Assembly (NCBI GenBank): GCA_017861355.1
Contig: JAGFXQ010000152.1
Span: 1 to 7,867 of the forward strand
Origin: Bacillota bacterium
GTDB lineage: Bacteria > Bacillota > Clostridia > Lachnospirales > Lachnospiraceae
DNA: 7,867 bases
Direction: 5' to 3'
Part shown: in pieces, positions 4,797-7,867 of the stretch
Layout: each line of letters begins with the position of its first letter
Numbering within the stretch: position 1 is the stretch's first letter
The notes under the pieces: generated by a model
Seen by the model: the letters and a program-made list of their open reading frames with translations, nothing else
What the model was told of the DNA's origin: nothing
The model's database searches: none
Translations under genes and position numbers: made by a program

Positions 4797-6110
4797 ATGA
4801 TAATTCATGTCGTGAAAGCCGGGGAAACAATCAGTTCCATTGCTGATCTATATGGCATATCTTCTGCAAGGTTAATTCAGGATAACGGACTACTATCGCA
4901 GGACAAACTTGTCCCCGGTCAAACTATTGTAGTTGTGTATCCGGAGCAAGTATACATTGTGAAAGAGGGAGATACCTTAGCAAGTATTGCAACTGAAAAT
5001 AGCATAAGCCTACTACAATTATTACAAAATAATCCATTCCTTTCGGATAGGCAATATATCTTTCCTGGTGAAGAGCTGGTTATTCGATATAATGATAAAA
5101 AAGGCGAAATGACTATCAACGGATTTGCTAGTTCTTTTATTGATACAAAGGTGCTTATCAAGACATTACCATTCCTGACATATCTGACAATATGGGATAA
5201 TTACATTACAGAGAATGCAGATGTTATCGGTGTAGATGTTTCAGAAATTATTCAGCTTGCAAAAGTATACGGTGTTGCACCGATGATGTTAATAACTGCA
5301 TATACTCCACAGGGAGAATTAAGCCAGAAAGCAGCTTATAATATAATATATACTGAAGAATTACAGGATCGTTTTATTAATAATCTACTTATTATTCTTA
5401 ACGAAAAAGGATATTCTGGAGTTAACATCGCCTACCATTTTCTAAGTGCTGAGAATATTCAAGCATATAGTATATTTACATCAAAAGTAGCAGTTGCTGT
5501 AAGAGACGCAGGCTATTCCTTTTTTATAACCATCCCCCCCAGAGTAAGTCAAGGAAATAATATGATGGCCTATCAAAAATTAGATTATTCTAAATTCGGA
5601 CAGAACGCAAATGAGGTATTGTTTATGCCGTTTTATTTTGGATACTCCTATGTTCCGCCTTTGCCTGTAATGTCAATAACAGAAACGAAAGATCTTCTTG
5701 AATATGCAATTACAATTATTCCACCCGAGAAAGTATCCATCGGAATATCTGCGATCGGTTATGATTGGAGTCTGCCGTATGTACCGGGAGTAACAAAAGC
5801 TAATTCATTAAGTGTTACATCTGCGATCCAATTAGCAGATGTAAAAAGTGCTGCGATCCAATTTGATGAAGTATCACAAACTCCATTTTATAACTACTCG
5901 GAAGTTGTGTTACCTATTAACCACATCGTATGGTTTACAGATGCCCGAAGTATATATGGGATGGCTGAACTAGTTCCATCTAATGGTCTCAAAGGCATTG
6001 GCGTATGGAACATCATGTATTATAACTCTCAACTTTGGTTAATCATCAATTCCCAATATGATATTTTAAAGTCCCCGGACTATAACATCCAATCAGTATT
6101 GTACGTATAA
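4797..6110 (+). CDS. LysM-LysM-GH18 spore protein of the SleL/YaaH type, catalytically degenerate
   Basis: A 437-aa protein with no signal peptide, as in SleL/YaaH cortex-fragment hydrolases, which are made in the mother cell and bound to the spore by LysM domains. LysM 1 covers about 2-46 (VKAGETISSIA) and LysM 2 about 52-97 (VKEGDTLASIA). A GH18 TIM-barrel-like region covers about 107-430, with the family's GYDW-LPYVPG block at 321-331 and an AIQFDE block at 353-358. The GH18 catalytic signature DGVNIDFE reads SGVNIAYH at 207-214, so both aspartates and the catalytic glutamate are lost. The usual YDE-type strand near 275-285 is FMPFYFGY. It should therefore not hydrolyse glycan by the GH18 mechanism. 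It may bind peptidoglycan as a structural or regulatory spore protein. The start has a GAGGA RBS four bases upstream. The frame is intact, so this is not a simple pseudogene. Confidence 0.9.
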   Translation: MIIHVVKAGETISSIADLYGISSARLIQDNGLLSQDKLVPGQTIVVVYPEQVYIVKEGDTLASIATENSISLLQLLQNNPFLSDRQYIFPGEELVIRYNDKKGEMTINGFASSFIDTKVLIKTLPFLTYLTIWDNYITENADVIGVDVSEIIQLAKVYGVAPMMLITAYTPQGELSQKAAYNIIYTEELQDRFINNLLIILNEKGYSGVNIAYHFLSAENIQAYSIFTSKVAVAVRDAGYSFFITIPPRVSQGNNMMAYQKLDYSKFGQNANEVLFMPFYFGYSYVPPLPVMSITETKDLLEYAITIIPPEKVSIGISAIGYDWSLPYVPGVTKANSLSVTSAIQLADVKSAAIQFDEVSQTPFYNYSEVVLPINHIVWFTDARSIYGMAELVPSNGLKGIGVWNIMYYNSQLWLIINSQYDILKSPDYNIQSVLYV

Positions 6111-6196
6111 AAATTCGCAGCTTGGACAATTTCCCACGGAGCGATGAAAAAGGAATTTCCGAGTTTCGGCTTCCGCCCTTAGCAAGCATATATAAA
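6111..6196. other. Convergent spacer between the GH18 and TetR genes
   Basis: The two genes converge here. Only short stems are seen, for example CCGA/TCGG near 6159-6169, and no U-tract terminator was identified for either strand. Confidence 0.4.
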
Positions 6197-6757
6197 TTAG
6201 ATTATAGTAGTTTTGAGGTGTTTGGTGTATGGTTCCAGTAAAAACAAAAGTTGCTCAGTAACTTCCTGCACATTGCAGGGCATGGAATTATTGATCCACC
6301 ATTCTAATACCCCAATAAACCCAGAAGTCAAAAATTGAGTGGTTACATCATTTGAAAGTGCGTTGTTTTCTGACTTTATACTAATAACATCAGTTACTGT
6401 TTGAGCTATGATGGCAAATAAGCGATTTCGGAAAAATCCGAATCCCTCATTGCTAAGAAGCAATTTGTATATCGTAAAATTCTTCTCCAAATATTCAAAT
6501 ACGCTTTGAAATGCGCTTGCTTTAAGTTTGGTATCAGTACTATTGGCACAGTGATTTAGAAGTAGCTCAATATATGTTTCAATGCACTTGTCAAGCAAGT
6601 CAAATTTATCCACGTAATGTAGATATACAGTACCTCGATTTATGTTTGCACGTTCAGCAATGTCATTGATGGTTATTTTCTCAAATCCTTTTTCAGCCAA
6701 AAGGTCAATGAAGGTATTCATAATTGACTGCCTTGTTTTTTGTATTCTTCTATCCAT
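6197..6757 (-). CDS. TetR/AcrR family transcriptional regulator
   Basis: A 186-aa helical DNA-binding protein of typical TetR length. The N-terminal helix-turn-helix covers about residues 8-55 and includes ITINDIAERANINRGTVYLHY, with the conserved Gly-Thr-Val-Tyr-x-His-Tyr recognition-helix end at 42-48. The C-terminal half (about 75-180) is the ligand and dimerisation domain and resembles the TetR_C_8 group (FIGVLEWWI at 147-155). The ATG follows a strong AGGAGGG site (rc of 6765-6771). The gene is divergent from a ketopantoate-reductase-like gene, and the intergenic region holds two copies of a TGTTGA-N4-TCAACA palindrome. The protein most likely represses both genes, with a ligand that cannot be predicted. 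Confidence 0.93.
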   Translation of the reverse strand: MDRRIQKTRQSIMNTFIDLLAEKGFEKITINDIAERANINRGTVYLHYVDKFDLLDKCIETYIELLLNHCANSTDTKLKASAFQSVFEYLEKNFTIYKLLLSNEGFGFFRNRLFAIIAQTVTDVISIKSENNALSNDVTTQFLTSGFIGVLEWWINNSMPCNVQEVTEQLLFLLEPYTKHLKTTII

Positions 6758-6775
6758 AAGATTTCCCTCCTGATA

Positions 6776-6808
6776 TTAAAGAAAGTCAGCTTCGCAGCCT
6801 TTCTTTAA
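6776..6808. repeat. Perfect 10-bp inverted repeat in the tetR leader
   Basis: TTAAAGAAAG at 6776-6785 and CTTTCTTTAA at 6799-6808 are separated by 13 bases. In the minus-strand transcript they form a stem ending about 4 bases before the AGGAGGG ribosome binding site of the TetR gene. No terminal U tract follows, so it is not an ordinary terminator. It may stabilise the mRNA or modulate translation start. Confidence 0.6.
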
Positions 6809-6835
6809 TCGTGTATTCAACAAAGTAGTGAAATG

Positions 6836-6851
6836 TGTTGAGTTCTCAACA
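6836..6851. promoter_or_regulatory. Operator 1, TGTTGA-N4-TCAACA
   Basis: Perfect 16-bp palindrome with 6-bp arms and central GTTC, extendable to 7-bp arms (TGTTGAG/CTCAACA). It is identical in its arms to the site at 6916-6931, 80 bp away centre to centre. It overlaps by three bases a second palindrome, ACAGTTG-GAT-CAACTGT, at 6849-6865. A binding site for the adjacent TetR-family protein is the simplest reading. Confidence 0.65.
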
Positions 6852-6865
6852 GTTGGATCAACTGT
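6849..6865. promoter_or_regulatory. Palindrome ACAGTTG-GAT-CAACTGT
   Basis: Perfect 7-bp arms around GAT. It shares the GTTG/CAAC core of the TGTTGA operators but with different outer bases and spacing. It may be a variant operator overlapping operator 1, or a site for a second regulator. Confidence 0.45.
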
Positions 6866-6881
6866 AACTATTGAATTTCTC

Positions 6882-6910
6882 TTTACAAATCAGTATGCTA
6901 AGAATATCAA
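6882..6910 (+). promoter_or_regulatory. Candidate promoter of the ketopantoate-reductase-like gene
   Basis: TTTACA at 6882-6887 and TATCAA at 6905-6910 are 17 bases apart. The start near 6916 would fall on operator 2. An overlapping alternative is TTGAAT (6871-6876) with TATGCT (6894-6899), also 17 bases apart. Confidence 0.5.
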
Positions 6911-6915
6911 ACACA

Positions 6916-6931
6916 TGTTGAAAAGTCAACA
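6916..6931. promoter_or_regulatory. Operator 2, TGTTGA-N4-TCAACA
   Basis: Same arms as operator 1 with central AAAG; the imperfect symmetry extends to 6912-6935 (CACATGTTGA/TCAACACGTG, one mismatch). It lies between the -10 candidate at 6905-6910 and the GGGAGG ribosome binding site at 6943-6948, over the expected start point. Bound protein would block transcription initiation. Confidence 0.65.
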
Positions 6932-6955
6932 CGTGATTATCAGGGAGGATACTAT

Positions 6956-7867
6956 ATGAAAATACTGTTTTTTGGTCGCGGTGTTATAGGAACGCAGTAT
7001 GCATGGGCGTTTGAAAATGCGGGCCATACCGTCGAATTTTATGTTCGTGAAGGTAGGAAGGCTCAATATGGCTCACATGTAAACTTAGAATTATGGGATG
7101 CAAGACGAAGCAAAAAAGACCGAATAATCAAAGAAAAATGGCCTATTGTAATACATGAAGAAATAAAGAAAAATCACGATTATGATCTCATTTTTATGAG
7201 TATCAACTCTGAGCAAGTATCAAGCGCGGTACAATACCTTGCACCACGAGTTGGAAATGCAACTGTTCTTTTTTTCAATAACTTTTGGCAAGACCCTCAA
7301 TTAGCTGTTAAACCGATTCCACTTAGTCAAATTGTTTGTGGTTTCCCCGGTGCCGGTGGTGGATTTGAAGGAAACACTCTTTACGGTGGGCTTTACAAGA
7401 CGGTTCAGTTTGGAACCTTTGAATCCGAACCTACCAAAAGAGATTTAGAGATTCGCAAGCTATTTACAGGAGCAGGATTCAAGATAATGGTTCAAAAGGA
7501 ACCTAAAAGTTGGCTCTGGAATCACTACGCATTTAACGCTGCAATGGAAGTCGAAGTATTAAAACATGGTAGCTTTGAAAAAGTAATTTCTTCACCTGAG
7601 GCGCTTGTTGGAATAAGTCGTAATCTGAAAGAAATAATCCCTGTTTTGAAAGCAAAAGGTTCTAAACTTGATATTATGACAAAAGTGATGAGCGACCTAC
7701 CACCGAGTGTTGTAGGATTTCTTATGAGTACTGTTGTCTTCTCACCTAAGAGCATGACCTATGCACTTATAGCGCATAACCACGCGAAAGTTGGTTATGC
7801 CGTACAGGAAGTGATAACCGAAGCCAGAAAGCACGGTATAAAGGTACCACGGCTTTACGAAGTAGAA
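6956..7867 (+). CDS. Ketopantoate reductase (ApbA/PanE) family protein, 3' end beyond window
   Basis: 304 codons are visible with no stop before the window edge; family members are usually 300-320 aa, so nearly all is present. The start follows GGGAGG (6943-6948) by seven bases. The N-terminus is a Rossmann fold with G7-R8-G9-V10-I11-G12 and a basic residue (R31) after the second strand, compatible with NADP binding. The C-terminal half is helical, as in ApbA/PanE. The catalytic lysine expected in the W-x-K-L-x-x-N segment is His190 (in WNHYAFN, with Asn194 kept). The acidic residue expected 12 after the S-M pair (S266-M267) is Lys278. It is probably an NAD(P)H-dependent 2-oxoacid reductase relative with a different substrate, not the pantothenate enzyme. 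It is divergent from, and probably controlled by, the TetR regulator. Confidence 0.85.
   Translation, partial: MKILFFGRGVIGTQYAWAFENAGHTVEFYVREGRKAQYGSHVNLELWDARRSKKDRIIKEKWPIVIHEEIKKNHDYDLIFMSINSEQVSSAVQYLAPRVGNATVLFFNNFWQDPQLAVKPIPLSQIVCGFPGAGGGFEGNTLYGGLYKTVQFGTFESEPTKRDLEIRKLFTGAGFKIMVQKEPKSWLWNHYAFNAAMEVEVLKHGSFEKVISSPEALVGISRNLKEIIPVLKAKGSKLDIMTKVMSDLPPSVVGFLMSTVVFSPKSMTYALIAHNHAKVGYAVQEVITEARKHGIKVPRLYEVE

Noticed and set aside
5534..5540. C7 tract in an AT-rich gene, a possible slippage site
   Set aside because: The frame is intact through it (Ile-Pro-Pro-Arg) and nothing else suggests phase variation.
5821..5863. 13-bp direct repeat CTGCGATCCAATT, 30 bp apart inside the GH18 gene
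   Set aside because: It encodes AIQLAD and AIQFDE segments that both belong to the normal SleL-type sequence, so a recent duplication is not needed.
6111..6196. Bidirectional terminator between the convergent GH18 and TetR genes
   Set aside because: Expected by layout, but only short interrupted stems are visible and no U tract lies on either side.

Overview
The window looks like chromosomal DNA of a low-GC, anaerobic, spore-forming Bacillota, most likely a member of Clostridia. The evidence is AT-rich sequence, strong AGGAGG-type ribosome binding sites, a 4Fe-4S protein, an RsgI-type membrane protein, and a spore-type LysM/GH18 gene behind a sigma-E-like promoter. The genus cannot be fixed from the sequence alone.

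Layout. Positions 1-460 (minus strand) hold the first 22 codons of a TMEM165/GDT1-family cation (Mn2+) exporter. Its long leader carries a sigma-A-type promoter, a yybP-ykoY manganese riboswitch and an overlapping terminator. Positions 460-1270 (minus) hold ric (scdA/ytfE type), a di-iron protein for repair of damaged Fe-S clusters. It lies behind a perfect FNR/CRP-family box placed as for class II activation. Positions 1348-2826 (minus) hold a cysteine-rich protein with two ferredoxin clusters, its candidate promoter and its terminator. Positions 3206-4505 (minus) hold a single-pass membrane protein with an RsgI-like extracytoplasmic domain and an Asn-Pro site. It has no anti-sigma domain, three DA(V/L)SSAT motifs and a 5 x 16-residue acidic tandem repeat. 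Positions 4743-6110 (plus) hold a LysM-LysM-GH18 protein of the SleL/YaaH type whose catalytic acidic residues are all replaced. Positions 6197-6757 (minus) hold a TetR-family regulator, divergent from a ketopantoate-reductase-like gene (6956 to the window end, plus, 3' truncated). Their shared intergenic region carries two identical TGTTGA-N4-TCAACA operators.

How the genes relate. The left part is linked to metal and redox homeostasis: Mn2+ export, Fe-S repair and an Fe-S protein. Each gene appears to have its own control, so no operon is evident. The middle is an envelope/spore pair of divergent genes, each a derived form of a known family: an RsgI stripped of its sigma-binding part and a GH18 stripped of its catalytic residues. 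The right part is a self-contained regulator/target pair.

Most worth following are the catalytically dead spore GH18, the RsgI-like protein with repeated flavinylation-like motifs, and the twin operators. No CRISPR array, insertion sequence, tRNA or rRNA was seen.
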